Below are positions 17,314 to 25,799 of a stretch of DNA of 64,000 nt, in pieces; position 1 is the stretch's first letter; each line of letters starts with the position of its first letter. The stretch is taken from NCBI GenBank assembly GCA_963704295.1, contig OY969884.1:1240001-1304000 (forward strand), in the 5' to 3' direction. Under the pieces are notes generated by a model that was given only the letters and a program-made list of their open reading frames with translations, did no database searches and was not told where the DNA came from. Source of the DNA: JACCVL01 sp963704295. GTDB taxonomy: Bacteria > Actinomycetota > Actinomycetes > Propionibacteriales > Nocardioidaceae. The position numbers were made by a program, and so were the translations under genes.

Positions 17314-18837
17314 TCACACCCGGCTGAACAGGTCCGGCGGGATCCAGTAGTACATCGAGACGATCTCGACGTCGCGGCCCGTGCGCGGGGCGTGAATCAT
17401 CTGGCCACCCCCGAGGTACAGCGCCACGTGGTAGATCGAGCTCGCCGACCCGGAGCTGCTCCAGAACAGCAGGTCGCCGGGCTGGAGCGAGCCCGACGAG
17501 ATCGGCGTGCTGGCGGCGTACTGCGCGACGGAGTAGTGCGGCAGGTACTCGCCGGCCGCCGCCCAGGCCCGCATCGTCAGGCCGGAGCAGTCCCAGGCGT
17601 CCGGGCCGGCCGCTCCCCACACGTACGGCTCGCCGAGCTGCGCTCGGGCGAAGGCGATCGCCGCCTGGGCGCCACCGGCCGGAGCGGGTGGGTTCGGCGC
17701 CGGCGGCGTGGGCGCCGGCGGGTCCGGCGCCGGCGGGTCCGGCTCCGGCGTCGGCTGCGGCTGCGGCTCGGGCTGCGGTTCGGGCTGCGGTTCGGGCTGC
17801 GGCTCTGGTTGCGGCTGTGGCTCGGGTTGCGGCTCGGGCTGGGCGCCTGCGCCGTTCCCGCCCTGTCCCTGCTGCTGGCCCTGCCCCTGCTGCTGCTCCT
17901 GCTCGGCCTCCTCGGCGGCGGCCTGCGCCGCGGCCTGCTCGGCGGCCTCCTGAGCGGCCTGCTCCGCCGCCGCCTGCTCCGCCGCAGCCTCCTCGGCGGC
18001 CTGCTCGGCCAGCGCCTGCTGGCGCTCCTGGGCCAGGGAGATCGAGATGCCCTGGGCTCGTGCCAGCTCGCGCAGGAGCCGGTCGGTCTCCGCCTCCAAC
18101 GCCGCCTGCTGCACCTGCGCCCGCTGCACCGCCTGCTCCGCAGCCTCCCGGGCCACGTCGGCCTCGCGGGCGGCGACCTGCCGGCGGCCCAGGGCGGCGT
18201 CCGCCTCGGCCTGCAGCACCTCCGCGACGGTGCGCGTGGCGTCCCAGGCGTCCAGGTCGACCTGCAGCGCCGACGTGGTGCTGGACCACGAGCCGTAGTC
18301 GACCAGCAGCTGTTCCGGCCCGGCAGCCGACAGCACGGTGCCGAGCTGGGCCATGTCGGTGGCATCGGTGGCGGTCCCGACCGCGAACGACTCCAGCCGG
18401 CGGCGCTGTGCCTCCACCTGCCCAGCGGCGGTGTCGGCACGGTGCTGCGCGGCGCGGGCGAGCGCGCGCGCCTGCTGCAGCCGGTATCTCGCCCCGTTGT
18501 AGGCCTCGCTCGCCTGCGCCGCCTCGATCATGACGGTGGACAGCTCCAGGCGCGCCATCTCCAGCTGCGCCTTGATCGCTCCCACCGCCTCCGCGGTGGC
18601 GGCGGCGTCGGCACGCGCGTCCCGGACATCCGCCCGGGACGGGAAGGTCTCGTCGTCGGCGAGCACCGGAGCGGGCGCCGCGGCCAGCAGTGCCAGGCTC
18701 AGGGCGCAGGGCAGCAGGGCCCTGCCGGCCGCCCGGGCCCTGCCGTCGCTCTCACGGCGCCGGTCAGCAGCCCGATCAGCACGCCGGTCAGCACGCCGGT
18801 CAGCACGCCGGTCACCACGCCGAGGTCCAGCAGCCAC
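17314..18837 (-). CDS. secreted NlpC/P60 peptidoglycan hydrolase with coiled coil
   Basis: About 507 residues. A 35-residue basic n-region containing tandem Arg-Arg-Ala-Asp units precedes a hydrophobic signal core (LLPCALSLALLAAAPAPVLA). Then comes a long Ala/Glu/Gln coiled coil (about 65-290), a Pro-Glu-Pro-Gln/Pro-Ala linker (about 300-365) and the NlpC/P60 domain. The catalytic Cys is in DAWDCSGLTMRAW, the His in IYHVALYLGGGQMIHAP. RipA-like enzymes of this form cleave the stem peptide during cell separation. GTG 18837 has AGGTGG 7 nt upstream. The n-region is encoded by a 12-bp tandem repeat. It is convergent with ppa. Confidence 0.88.
   Translation of the reverse strand: MAAGPRRGDRRADRRADRRADRAADRRRESDGRARAAGRALLPCALSLALLAAAPAPVLADDETFPSRADVRDARADAAATAEAVGAIKAQLEMARLELSTVMIEAAQASEAYNGARYRLQQARALARAAQHRADTAAGQVEAQRRRLESFAVGTATDATDMAQLGTVLSAAGPEQLLVDYGSWSSTTSALQVDLDAWDATRTVAEVLQAEADAALGRRQVAAREADVAREAAEQAVQRAQVQQAALEAETDRLLRELARAQGISISLAQERQQALAEQAAEEAAAEQAAAEQAAQEAAEQAAAQAAAEEAEQEQQQGQGQQQGQGGNGAGAQPEPQPEPQPQPEPQPEPQPEPQPEPQPQPTPEPDPPAPDPPAPTPPAPNPPAPAGGAQAAIAFARAQLGEPYVWGAAGPDAWDCSGLTMRAWAAAGEYLPHYSVAQYAASTPISSGSLQPGDLLFWSSSGSASSIYHVALYLGGGQMIHAPRTGRDVEIVSMYYWIPPDLFSRV
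18761..18820. repeat. five 12-bp tandem repeats in the NlpC/P60 n-region
   Basis: Units with consensus CGGTCAGCACGC start at 18761, 18773, 18785, 18797 and 18809; the third and fourth are identical. Length 12 keeps the frame, so copy-number changes would lengthen or shorten the Arg-Arg-Ala-Asp n-region without breaking the gene. In the adjacent minus-strand frame the same repeats read GVLTGVLTGVL, which is hydrophobic. Confidence 0.8.
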
Positions 18838-19033
18838 CCGTCACCCACCTGTTCTCCGAAGCGCATCGTCGGATGCACACCCGCCCCACGAGTCTCTTTG
18901 ACCTCGCCAGCCACACAGAGAACAGGAAAAACATCCGCAACGCCAGCGAACCGGCGTGTCCGCTTGCAAATTACAACCGTGTAGTACTCAGGAGTGCCGG
19001 GTTTGTCCGAGTTCGGGGAGGCGGAGACCCCGG
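18838..19033 (-). promoter_or_regulatory. promoter/leader region of the NlpC/P60 gene
   Basis: This 196-nt gap between the phosphoglucomutase stop and the NlpC/P60 start is AT-richer than its surroundings, particularly 18900-18990 (GGTTGTAATTTGCAAG on the minus strand). A small hairpin GCATC-GTCG-GATGC lies at 18863-18876, 13 nt before the SD. c-di-AMP riboswitches control some actinobacterial cell-wall hydrolases, but I could not recognise that consensus here. Confidence 0.35.
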
Positions 19034-20659
19034 TCAGTCCGCCAATGCGGCCGCCACGACCGCCCGCGCCTCGGCCTGCACCTCGGCCAGGTGGTCGGGT
19101 CCCCGCAGCGACTCGGCGTACACCTTGTAGACGTCCTCGGTGCCCGACGGTCGCGCCGCGAACCAGGCGGAGGCGGTGGTGACCTTGAGCCCCCCGATCG
19201 CCGCGCCGTTTCCCGGCGCCTCGGTCAGGGTGGCCACGATCGCCTCGCCGGCGACCTGGGTGGCCGTCACGTTCTCCGGGGACAGCGACCCCAGCCGGCT
19301 CTTCTCCTCGCGGCTGGCCGGCGCGTCCTCGCGGGCGTAGGCCGGGTCGCCGAAGCGGTCGGTCAGGTCGGCATACAGCGCGCTCGGGCTGCGCCCGGTC
19401 GCCGCGCGAATCTCGGCCGCGAGCAGGGCGAGCAGCAGGCCGTCCTTGTCGGTGGTCCACACGGTGCCGTCGCGACGCAGGAAGCTGGCCCCGGCGCTCT
19501 CCTCACCGCCGAAGGCGACGCTCCCATCGAGCAGACCCGGCACGAACCACTTGAAGCCGACCGGGACCTCGAACAGCCGCCGGTCGCGGGCTGCAACCAC
19601 CTTGTCGATGAGCACCGACGACACCAGGGTCTTGCCGATCGCCACCCGATCCGACCAGGTGCGGGTCGCCAGCAGGTAGTCGATCGCGACGGCGAGGAAA
19701 TGGTTGGGATTCATCAGCCCGTGTTCAGGGGTGACGATGCCGTGCCGGTCGGCGTCGGCGTCGTTGCCGGTGGCGATGTCGTACGCCTCCCGGCTGCGAA
19801 CCAATGAGGCCATCGCTGATGGTGATGAGCAGTCCATCCGGATCTTGCCGTCGTGGTCCAGCGTCATGAACGCCCACTGCGGGTCGACCTCGGGATTGAC
19901 GACGGTGAGATCCAGGCGGTGCCGGTCGGCGATCTCGGCCCAGTAGCCGACGCTCGCTCCACCCATCGGGTCCGCACCGATCCGTACCCCAGCATCGCGG
20001 ACCGCATCCAGGTCGAGCACGGCCGGCAGGTCGTCGACGTAGTGGCCGAGGAAGTCGTATCCGTGTACGGCCTCCTGCGTCCGCGCCGCACTGGCCCGAC
20101 GGACGCCGGCGAGGCCCTGCCGCAGCAGCTCGTTCGCGCGTTCGGCGACCGCCGCGGTGACAGTGCTGTCGGCCGGACCACCGTGGGGCGGGTTGTACTT
20201 GAACCCACCGTCGCGCGGGGGGTTGTGCGAAGGGGTGACCACGATCCCGTCGACCGCACCGTCGGCCTCGCGGTTGAGCCGGAGGATCGCGTGCGACAAC
20301 GCGGGAGTCGGTGTGTACCCGTCCCGCTCGTCGCACAGCACGGTGACGCCGTTGCCGACCAGCACCTCGCGGGCGGTCTGCCAGGCGGGCAACGAGAGCG
20401 CGTGCGTGTCCCGCGCCAGCAGCAGCGGCCCGGTGACGCCCGCTGCCGTCCGGTGCTCGACGATCGCCTGCGTGATCGCCAGGATGTGCGCCTCGTTGAA
20501 GGCGCCGTCGAGGCTGGACCCCCGGTGTCCCGACGTGCCGAACACCACCTGCTGAGCGGGGTCGTCAGGATCCGGGGTTACGTCACCGTAGGCGTCGAGC
20601 AGGGCGCCTAGGTCGACCAGGTCCTCGGGACGGGCCGGCTGACCGGCTCGGGCGTGCAT
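19034..20659 (-). CDS. pgm: phosphoglucomutase (alpha-D-glucose-specific)
   Basis: Pgm interconverts glucose-1-phosphate and glucose-6-phosphate, feeding glycogen, trehalose and cell-wall sugar synthesis. The 541-residue protein has VVFGTSGHRGSS at the N-terminus, the phosphoserine loop GIVVTPSHNPPRDGGFKYN, the metal loop ATGNDADADRHG, the sugar loop AFGGEESAGASF and the phosphate-binding RPSGTEDVYKVYAES. ATG 20659 was chosen (length agrees with the family); ATG 20671 and 20704 are further options. It is divergent from the acyl-CoA oxidase gene with 74 nt between starts. Confidence 0.95.
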   Translation of the reverse strand: MHARAGQPARPEDLVDLGALLDAYGDVTPDPDDPAQQVVFGTSGHRGSSLDGAFNEAHILAITQAIVEHRTAAGVTGPLLLARDTHALSLPAWQTAREVLVGNGVTVLCDERDGYTPTPALSHAILRLNREADGAVDGIVVTPSHNPPRDGGFKYNPPHGGPADSTVTAAVAERANELLRQGLAGVRRASAARTQEAVHGYDFLGHYVDDLPAVLDLDAVRDAGVRIGADPMGGASVGYWAEIADRHRLDLTVVNPEVDPQWAFMTLDHDGKIRMDCSSPSAMASLVRSREAYDIATGNDADADRHGIVTPEHGLMNPNHFLAVAIDYLLATRTWSDRVAIGKTLVSSVLIDKVVAARDRRLFEVPVGFKWFVPGLLDGSVAFGGEESAGASFLRRDGTVWTTDKDGLLLALLAAEIRAATGRSPSALYADLTDRFGDPAYAREDAPASREEKSRLGSLSPENVTATQVAGEAIVATLTEAPGNGAAIGGLKVTTASAWFAARPSGTEDVYKVYAESLRGPDHLAEVQAEARAVVAAALAD

Positions 20660-20733
20660 GCCGCCGACCATAAGCCCCGGGCGCCTGCACCTCCCGATCC
20701 GCACTGATCACGGCCCCGGACTACCGTCGGCGC

Positions 20734-22695
20734 ATGACGACGACGACCCCCGGGCCGCCGGACGCCACCCGGCTGGCCGTCGCGCCACGATCGGCGCTGT
20801 CCGAAGCACTGCGGACCGCACTCGCCGGGCGCTGGTCGCACGTTCGCGACCACGCCCGCAGCTCGCTCACGACCGGCGACCTCGCGCCCGTGGCCGGACT
20901 GTCGAGCGAGGAGCACCGGGCTCGGGTGGCCGAACAGATGCGGCTGCTCGTCGAGGCCGGACACTCCGCGTCGGGTTTCGCCGTGGAGCACGGCGGTGGC
21001 GGCGACCTCGGCGCGTCGGTCACGAGTTTCGAGATGCTCGCGCACGCCGATCTGTCGCTGCTGGTCAAGGCCGGGGTGCAGTGGGGCCTGTTCGGAGGCG
21101 CGGTCGAGAACCTGGGCACCGACCGGCACCGTCCGCTGATCCCGCGGATCATCGACCTCAGGCTCCCCGGATGCTTCGCGATGACCGAAACGGGACACGG
21201 CAGCGACGTCCAGTCGCTCGGGACCACCGCCAGCTACGACCCCGCCACCGAGGAGTTCGTGATCCACACGCCCGACCTGATGGCACGCAAGGACTACATC
21301 GGCGGGGCGGCCCGCGACGCGGTGCTCGCGGTGGTGTTCGCCCAGCTCTCCACCGGGGGGTCCTCGCACGGTGTGCATGCGCTGCTGGTGCCGATTCGCA
21401 CCGACGCCGGCGACCCCTGCCCGGGAGTCACCATCGAGGACTGCGGCTGGAAGGCGGGTCTGAACGGGGTGGACAACGGTCGGCTGTGGTTCGACCACGT
21501 CCGGGTGCCCCGCGACGCGCTGCTCGACCGGTACGCCTCGGTCGCGGCGGACGGCACGTACACGAGCCCGATCGAGAACCCGAACCGGCGCTTCTTCACC
21601 ACGCTGGGTGCGCTGGTTCGCGGGCGGATCAGCGTCGCGGCCGGTGCGGGTGCCGCCACCCGGACGGCACTGACTATCGCGGTCCGGTACGGCGAACGAC
21701 GCCGGCAGTTCCGGGCGCCGGACGGCGCCGAGGTCCGTGTGCTCGACTACCGGGCGCACCAGCGACGGCTGCTGCCCCGGCTGGCCCGCTCGTACGCCCT
21801 GGCGTTCGCACAGAACGAGCTGACCGCCCGGATGCACGACGTCCAGACCCCGCTGCAGACCGGTGCGCCGGTGGACGAGCACGCCCAGCGCGAGCTGGAG
21901 GCGCGGGCCGCCGGCATCAAGGCGATCACGACCTGGCACGCGACCGACACGATCCAGGAGTGCCGCGAAGCCTGCGGCGGCGCCGGCTATCTGAGCGAGA
22001 ACCGGCTGCCGGAGCTGAAGGCCGACACCGACGTGTTCACCACCTTCGAGGGTGACAACACGGTGCTGCTCCAGCTGGTGGCCAAGGAGCTGCTGGTGGG
22101 CTACGGATCGGACTTCGCCGGACTCGACACGTGGGGGATGGTGCGCTTCGCAACCCGGCAGATCGCGGGGACGGTGATGGAGCGGACCGCCGCGCGGGAC
22201 CTGATCCGGCGCCTGGTCGACGCGGCGCGCAGGGACGAGGACACCGACCTGCTGCACCGGGGTCAGCAGCTGTCCCTGCTCGAGGACCGCGAGCAGCACG
22301 TGCTGGAAACCCTGGCGCGGCGGCTCCGCCGGGCCACGTCCGACGCCGTGGCCTCCTTCGAGGTCTACAACGCCGCTCAGCCACACGTCCTCCGGTTGGC
22401 GACGGTGCATGTCGAGCGAGTGGTCCTGGAGGCGTTCGTGGCAGGCATCGACGCGTGCACGGAGTCACGCGCCCGCGAACTCCTGAGCAGCGTCTGCGAC
22501 CTCTACGTCCTGGACTGCGTCGAGCGTGACAAGGCGTGGTTCCTCGAGCACGGCCGGCTCACCCCGGCGCGCGCCAAGGCAGTGAGCACGACCGTCGACG
22601 AGCTGTGCCGGCGACTCCGGCCGCAGGCCGGCACGCTGGTCGACGGGTTCGGTATACCGGAGCAGTGGCTGGGCGCGGAGCTGCTCACGTACTGA
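20734..22695 (+). CDS. acyl-CoA oxidase-like acyl-CoA dehydrogenase family protein
   Basis: This 653-residue flavoprotein is in the ACOX branch rather than the short acyl-CoA dehydrogenase branch (about 380 residues). It has GCFAMTETGHGSDVQSLGTTA (FAD/substrate region), GWKAGLNGVDNGRLWFDHVRVPR, ENPNRRFFTTLGALVRGRI, the Arg/Gly-rich YGERRRQF and the catalytic-Glu region FTTFEGDNTVLLQLVAKELL, then an ACOX C-terminal domain. It would introduce the trans-2 double bond into acyl-CoA in fatty-acid degradation; whether oxygen or ETF accepts electrons cannot be told. It is convergent with ndh (9 nt apart). Confidence 0.88.
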   Translation: MTTTTPGPPDATRLAVAPRSALSEALRTALAGRWSHVRDHARSSLTTGDLAPVAGLSSEEHRARVAEQMRLLVEAGHSASGFAVEHGGGGDLGASVTSFEMLAHADLSLLVKAGVQWGLFGGAVENLGTDRHRPLIPRIIDLRLPGCFAMTETGHGSDVQSLGTTASYDPATEEFVIHTPDLMARKDYIGGAARDAVLAVVFAQLSTGGSSHGVHALLVPIRTDAGDPCPGVTIEDCGWKAGLNGVDNGRLWFDHVRVPRDALLDRYASVAADGTYTSPIENPNRRFFTTLGALVRGRISVAAGAGAATRTALTIAVRYGERRRQFRAPDGAEVRVLDYRAHQRRLLPRLARSYALAFAQNELTARMHDVQTPLQTGAPVDEHAQRELEARAAGIKAITTWHATDTIQECREACGGAGYLSENRLPELKADTDVFTTFEGDNTVLLQLVAKELLVGYGSDFAGLDTWGMVRFATRQIAGTVMERTAARDLIRRLVDAARRDEDTDLLHRGQQLSLLEDREQHVLETLARRLRRATSDAVASFEVYNAAQPHVLRLATVHVERVVLEAFVAGIDACTESRARELLSSVCDLYVLDCVERDKAWFLEHGRLTPARAKAVSTTVDELCRRLRPQAGTLVDGFGIPEQWLGAELLTY

Positions 22696-22704
22696 CAGAC
22701 GGGG

Positions 22705-24024
22705 TCACCCGGCGCGCAGCCGCCCGTGCGCCTGCCGGTCGCCGATCCGGCCGTCCTCCGGCGTCCGGACCTCGCCGACGATCGCGTTGTACGAGCGTGG
22801 CCAGGACAGGTACCGCGACCCGAGGTTGACCATGGTGGCCACTCGGTTCCGGCTGCTGAGCAGCGAGAACACGTGCACCCCCAGCCAGGCGACCCAGGCC
22901 GGGAAGCCGGTGATGGTGGGCAGGTGGGCAACCTCGGCGACCGCCGAGCTGCGGCCGATGGTCGCCATGATGCCCTTGTCGAAGTAGGAGAACGGCTTGG
23001 TGTCCTCGCCAGCGACGAGGCGAGCGATCTGCCGGCCGGCGTGCCGGCCGCCCTGCAGGGCAGGCTGCGCCAGCTGCGGCAGCGGTGCCGGCCCGGCGGC
23101 GATGTCTCCGACGGCGAAGACGTCGTCGAAGCCGCGGACGCGGAGGTCGGCACCGACCTCGATCCGCCCGCCATCGCCTCGCGGCAACCCCCATCCGGCC
23201 AGCTCCTCGGGCACTTTGACCCCGCTCGCCCAGATCACCAGTCCGGCCGGGATGAACTCGCCGCCGTCGACGACGACGCCGTCGGAGCGGACCTCGGTGA
23301 CCGTGGTCCCGAGCCGCAGCTGCACGCCGCGGCTGCGGAGTGCGCGAGTGGTGTAGCGCTTCGCCCGGGATCCGAACGGTGCCAGCACCTCGGGAGCCAT
23401 CTCGACCAACGTGATGTGGGTGCGGTCGGCGTCGAGCTCGGGGTAGAGAGTCGCCAGCCCGCTGTTGCGCAGCTCGGCCAGGGTGCCCGCCATCTCCACC
23501 CCGGTGGCACCGCCGCCGACGACGACGACCCGCAGGTCGTCGGGCTGGCCGCGCCGAACGGCACGTTCGAGCCCGCTGAACATCCGGTCGCGCACGGCGA
23601 GGGCCTGGTCCCTGGTGTACAGCGCTAGCGCATGCTCCTCGGCCCCCGGGACGCCGAAGTAGTTCGTGGTCACGCCGGTTGCGACGACGAGGTAGTCGTA
23701 GTCGAGCGCCGTTCCGCCCTCCAGTCGGACGCTCCGAGACACCGGGTCCACCGAGGCCGCCCGGCCCTTGTTGAACCGCATGTTCGACTGCCGGGCGTGC
23801 ACCGAGCGGAGGAAGTAGGTGATGTCGCCGGGGTTCAGCCCGGCCGTCGCCACCTGGTACAGCAGTGGCTGGAAGGTGTTGTACGCCTGCCGGTCCACCA
23901 AGGTGACGTCCACGGGGACGTTGCGCAGCGCGTGCACCGCGGCCAGCCCGCCGAACCCGCCCCCCAGCACGACCACGTGCGGGCGCTGCGTGCCGGTCTT
24001 CTCGCGTGCCAGTGTTCGTCTCAC
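22705..24024 (-). CDS. ndh: type II NADH dehydrogenase / NAD(P)/FAD-dependent oxidoreductase
   Basis: NDH-2 oxidises NADH and reduces quinone at the membrane without pumping protons. The 439-residue protein has the FAD motif VVVLGGGFGGLAAVHAL (about residues 16-32), NTFQPLLYQVATAGL, the NAD motif VVVVGGGATGVEMAGTLAEL and the FAD segment FAVGDIAAGPAP, then QPALQGGRHAGRQI and an amphipathic C-terminal region (FPAWVAWLGVHVFSLL) suited to membrane association. GTG 24024 overlaps the upstream methyltransferase stop by 4 nt (GTGA), so it is the last gene of a nei/PrmC-like/ndh unit. Confidence 0.88.
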   Translation of the reverse strand: MRRTLAREKTGTQRPHVVVLGGGFGGLAAVHALRNVPVDVTLVDRQAYNTFQPLLYQVATAGLNPGDITYFLRSVHARQSNMRFNKGRAASVDPVSRSVRLEGGTALDYDYLVVATGVTTNYFGVPGAEEHALALYTRDQALAVRDRMFSGLERAVRRGQPDDLRVVVVGGGATGVEMAGTLAELRNSGLATLYPELDADRTHITLVEMAPEVLAPFGSRAKRYTTRALRSRGVQLRLGTTVTEVRSDGVVVDGGEFIPAGLVIWASGVKVPEELAGWGLPRGDGGRIEVGADLRVRGFDDVFAVGDIAAGPAPLPQLAQPALQGGRHAGRQIARLVAGEDTKPFSYFDKGIMATIGRSSAVAEVAHLPTITGFPAWVAWLGVHVFSLLSSRNRVATMVNLGSRYLSWPRSYNAIVGEVRTPEDGRIGDRQAHGRLRAG

Positions 24025-24857
24025 GTGGGCTGCAACAACGTTGAGGCCTCCGATGATGCCGGCACCGGCGTGATCTCACCCACCCGGCGGGTCACCCGCA
24101 AGAGGGCGTCGCCGTCACCGACCGGCTGCACCGTCGCCCACCACCCGGTCGTCGCGGCGAGCGCCCGGGCGCTCTCGACCTGCTCGGCGGCCAGCAGGGT
24201 CAGGAACCGCCCGCCGCTCGCGAGCCAACCGCCGAGCTCGGTCAGCACCTCGCGCAGCGGGTCGAGACCGTCCGCACCACCGTGCACCGCGACGTCGCGC
24301 TCGGCGCGACGCCGGTCGAGCGGCAGCAGCTGCAGCGCCTCGGTCGGCACGTGCGGGAGGTAGGCCAGCACCAGGCCGAGCCGGCCACGGAGCCGGAGCG
24401 GCAGACCGCCGAACCAGTGCCCGCGATGCACGGTGAAGCCGAACGTGTCCGCGTTGGTCTCGGCACAGGCCACGGCATCGGGGTCGACGTCGGTCGCGAG
24501 CACCTGGACAGCCGGCACCAGGCGGGCGAGCGCCGCGGCGAGCACCCCGCAGCCGCAGCCCAGATCGAGCACCGGGCCGGTGACGAGGCCGGCCCGCAGG
24601 TCGGCGGCCGCGGCGTCGACCAACACGGCGCTGCGGGGGCGCGGCACGAAGACCGGGGGGACGACGCGGACCCGAACACCGGCGAGCTCGACGCGTCCGA
24701 GGACGTGCTCCAACGGTTCCCCTGCCTCCCGCCGCCGAACGGCCCACTCGAGCGCGTCGGAGCCGTGGACGTGACGCAGCAGCTGGTCGGTCTCGTCCTC
24801 GGCGAACACGCAACCGGCGCGACGTAGCCGGCGCTCCACCGCGGCGCGCCGACTCAC
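24021..24857 (-). CDS. HemK/PrmC-like methyltransferase with altered catalytic motif
   Basis: This 278-residue protein has the N-terminal helical region of PrmC (DALEWAVRRREAGEPLEHVLGRVEL), FVPRPRSAVLVDAA, and the SAM motif VLDLGCGCGVLAAALA (about residues 95-110). Where PrmC has NPPY it has LAYLPHVP, so the Asn and one Pro that bind the Gln side chain are missing while later elements (VHGGADGLDPLREVL) remain. It is therefore unlikely to be the genome's main release-factor methyltransferase. GTG 24857 overlaps the nei stop by 4 nt. It might methylate another substrate. Confidence 0.75.
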   Translation of the reverse strand: MSRRAAVERRLRRAGCVFAEDETDQLLRHVHGSDALEWAVRRREAGEPLEHVLGRVELAGVRVRVVPPVFVPRPRSAVLVDAAAADLRAGLVTGPVLDLGCGCGVLAAALARLVPAVQVLATDVDPDAVACAETNADTFGFTVHRGHWFGGLPLRLRGRLGLVLAYLPHVPTEALQLLPLDRRRAERDVAVHGGADGLDPLREVLTELGGWLASGGRFLTLLAAEQVESARALAATTGWWATVQPVGDGDALLRVTRRVGEITPVPASSEASTLLQPT

Positions 24858-25684
24858 CGGACCCGGCCCAGCCGTTGCGGCTCCGGTCCCGGCCCCGGCT
24901 GGCAGTGCGGGCACCACCAAGTGGCACGACGGCCTGGGTCACCGGGTACCTCGCGGGCGTACCGCACCAGCGTCCGGCAGCGTCGGCACGGTTCACCGCC
25001 GCGCCCGTAGACCCAGTGCTCGTGCCCACGCCGCGGGTCACCGGTCGTGACCTGACCGTTCCCGCGAACGCGGATGCTCTGCCGCAGCATCCGGGCGGCG
25101 GTGCCGACCAGCCGGGTCAGGTCGACGTCCCCAGTCGGTGTCCACGGGCTGTGCCCGCGCACGAACAGCAGCTCGTTCACCCAGAGGTTGCCGAGCCCCG
25201 CAAGCAGCCGCTGGTCCAGCAGCGCGCTCACCAGCGGCCGTGCAGGGTCGATGCCGAGGCGGTGCACCGCCTCGGCTGGCTGCCAGTCCGACCGCAACGG
25301 GTCCGGACCGAGCGAGCCGGTCACCCGGTGCTCCTCGTCGGTCCGCAACAGCTCCACCACCGGCATCCGCAGCGCCAGCCCGAGTCGGTGCTCGTCGGTC
25401 TCCAGCAGTACGCGGACATCGTCGGCCAGCCGGGACGGCAGCCGCTTCCCCACACCGAGGACCGTCCACTCCCCGTCCATCCGCAGGTGCGTGTGCAGCG
25501 TCAGCCCGCCGGCGAAGCGGGTGAGCAGGTGCTTGCCGTGCGTGTCCGTGCCGAGCACCGTGCGTCCGCCGAGGTCGGCGCTCGCGTGCTGAGGCACCCG
25601 GAAGTCGGTCCGCAGCAGCACCCGGCCCGCCAGCCCACGGTCGAGACGGCGAGCTGCCCGCCACACGCTGTCGCCCTCCGGCAC
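24854..25684 (-). CDS. Fpg/Nei-family DNA glycosylase (Nei-like)
   Basis: This 276-residue base-excision enzyme removes oxidised bases and nicks the strand. It begins V(M)PEGDSVWRAARRL, giving the catalytic Pro-Glu after the start Met, followed by the THGKHLLTRF Lys region, LHTHLRMDGEW, LLAGLGNLWVNELLF (helix-two-turn-helix) and the C-terminal zinc finger CRRC...CPHC. The PEGDS start and finger are the Nei2 type of actinobacteria. GTG 25684 was chosen at the catalytic N-terminus. It is the first gene of a three-gene leftward unit; 115 bp separate it from the divergent M28 gene. Confidence 0.9.
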   Translation of the reverse strand: MPEGDSVWRAARRLDRGLAGRVLLRTDFRVPQHASADLGGRTVLGTDTHGKHLLTRFAGGLTLHTHLRMDGEWTVLGVGKRLPSRLADDVRVLLETDEHRLGLALRMPVVELLRTDEEHRVTGSLGPDPLRSDWQPAEAVHRLGIDPARPLVSALLDQRLLAGLGNLWVNELLFVRGHSPWTPTGDVDLTRLVGTAARMLRQSIRVRGNGQVTTGDPRRGHEHWVYGRGGEPCRRCRTLVRYAREVPGDPGRRATWWCPHCQPGPGPEPQRLGRVR

Positions 25685-25734
25685 CCGAGCAGCGTAGGCA
25701 GCCACGGTGCCTGCTCGTTCGCCTCGGCCACCCC

Positions 25735-25764
25735 TTGACGGGTCCGACTGGCGTGGTTTGATGC
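25735..25764 (+). promoter_or_regulatory. possible sigma70-like promoter of the M28 peptidase gene
   Basis: TTGACG at 25735-25740 matches a -35 box, with TTTGATG about 17 nt further on as a weak -10 candidate, about 40 nt before the ATG. The gap 25685-25799 contains nothing else notable. Confidence 0.35.
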
Positions 25765-25799
25765 CAGTTACCCCATTTCCTTTCCACGCAGGAGACCCC

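Noticed and set aside
17751..17850. Short repeats in the NlpC/P60 linker as a separate repeat element
   Set aside because: They encode a Pro-Glu-Pro-Gln linker, a usual low-complexity spacer in secreted wall hydrolases.
18838..19033. c-di-AMP (ydaO-type) riboswitch before the NlpC/P60 gene
   Set aside because: Expected from other actinobacteria, but the conserved blocks of that riboswitch are not visible; only a 5-bp hairpin was found.
20608..22410. 600-residue leftward open frame antisense to the acyl-CoA oxidase gene
   Set aside because: No recognisable motifs; low-complexity Arg/Gly/Val composition typical of antisense frames in GC-rich DNA.
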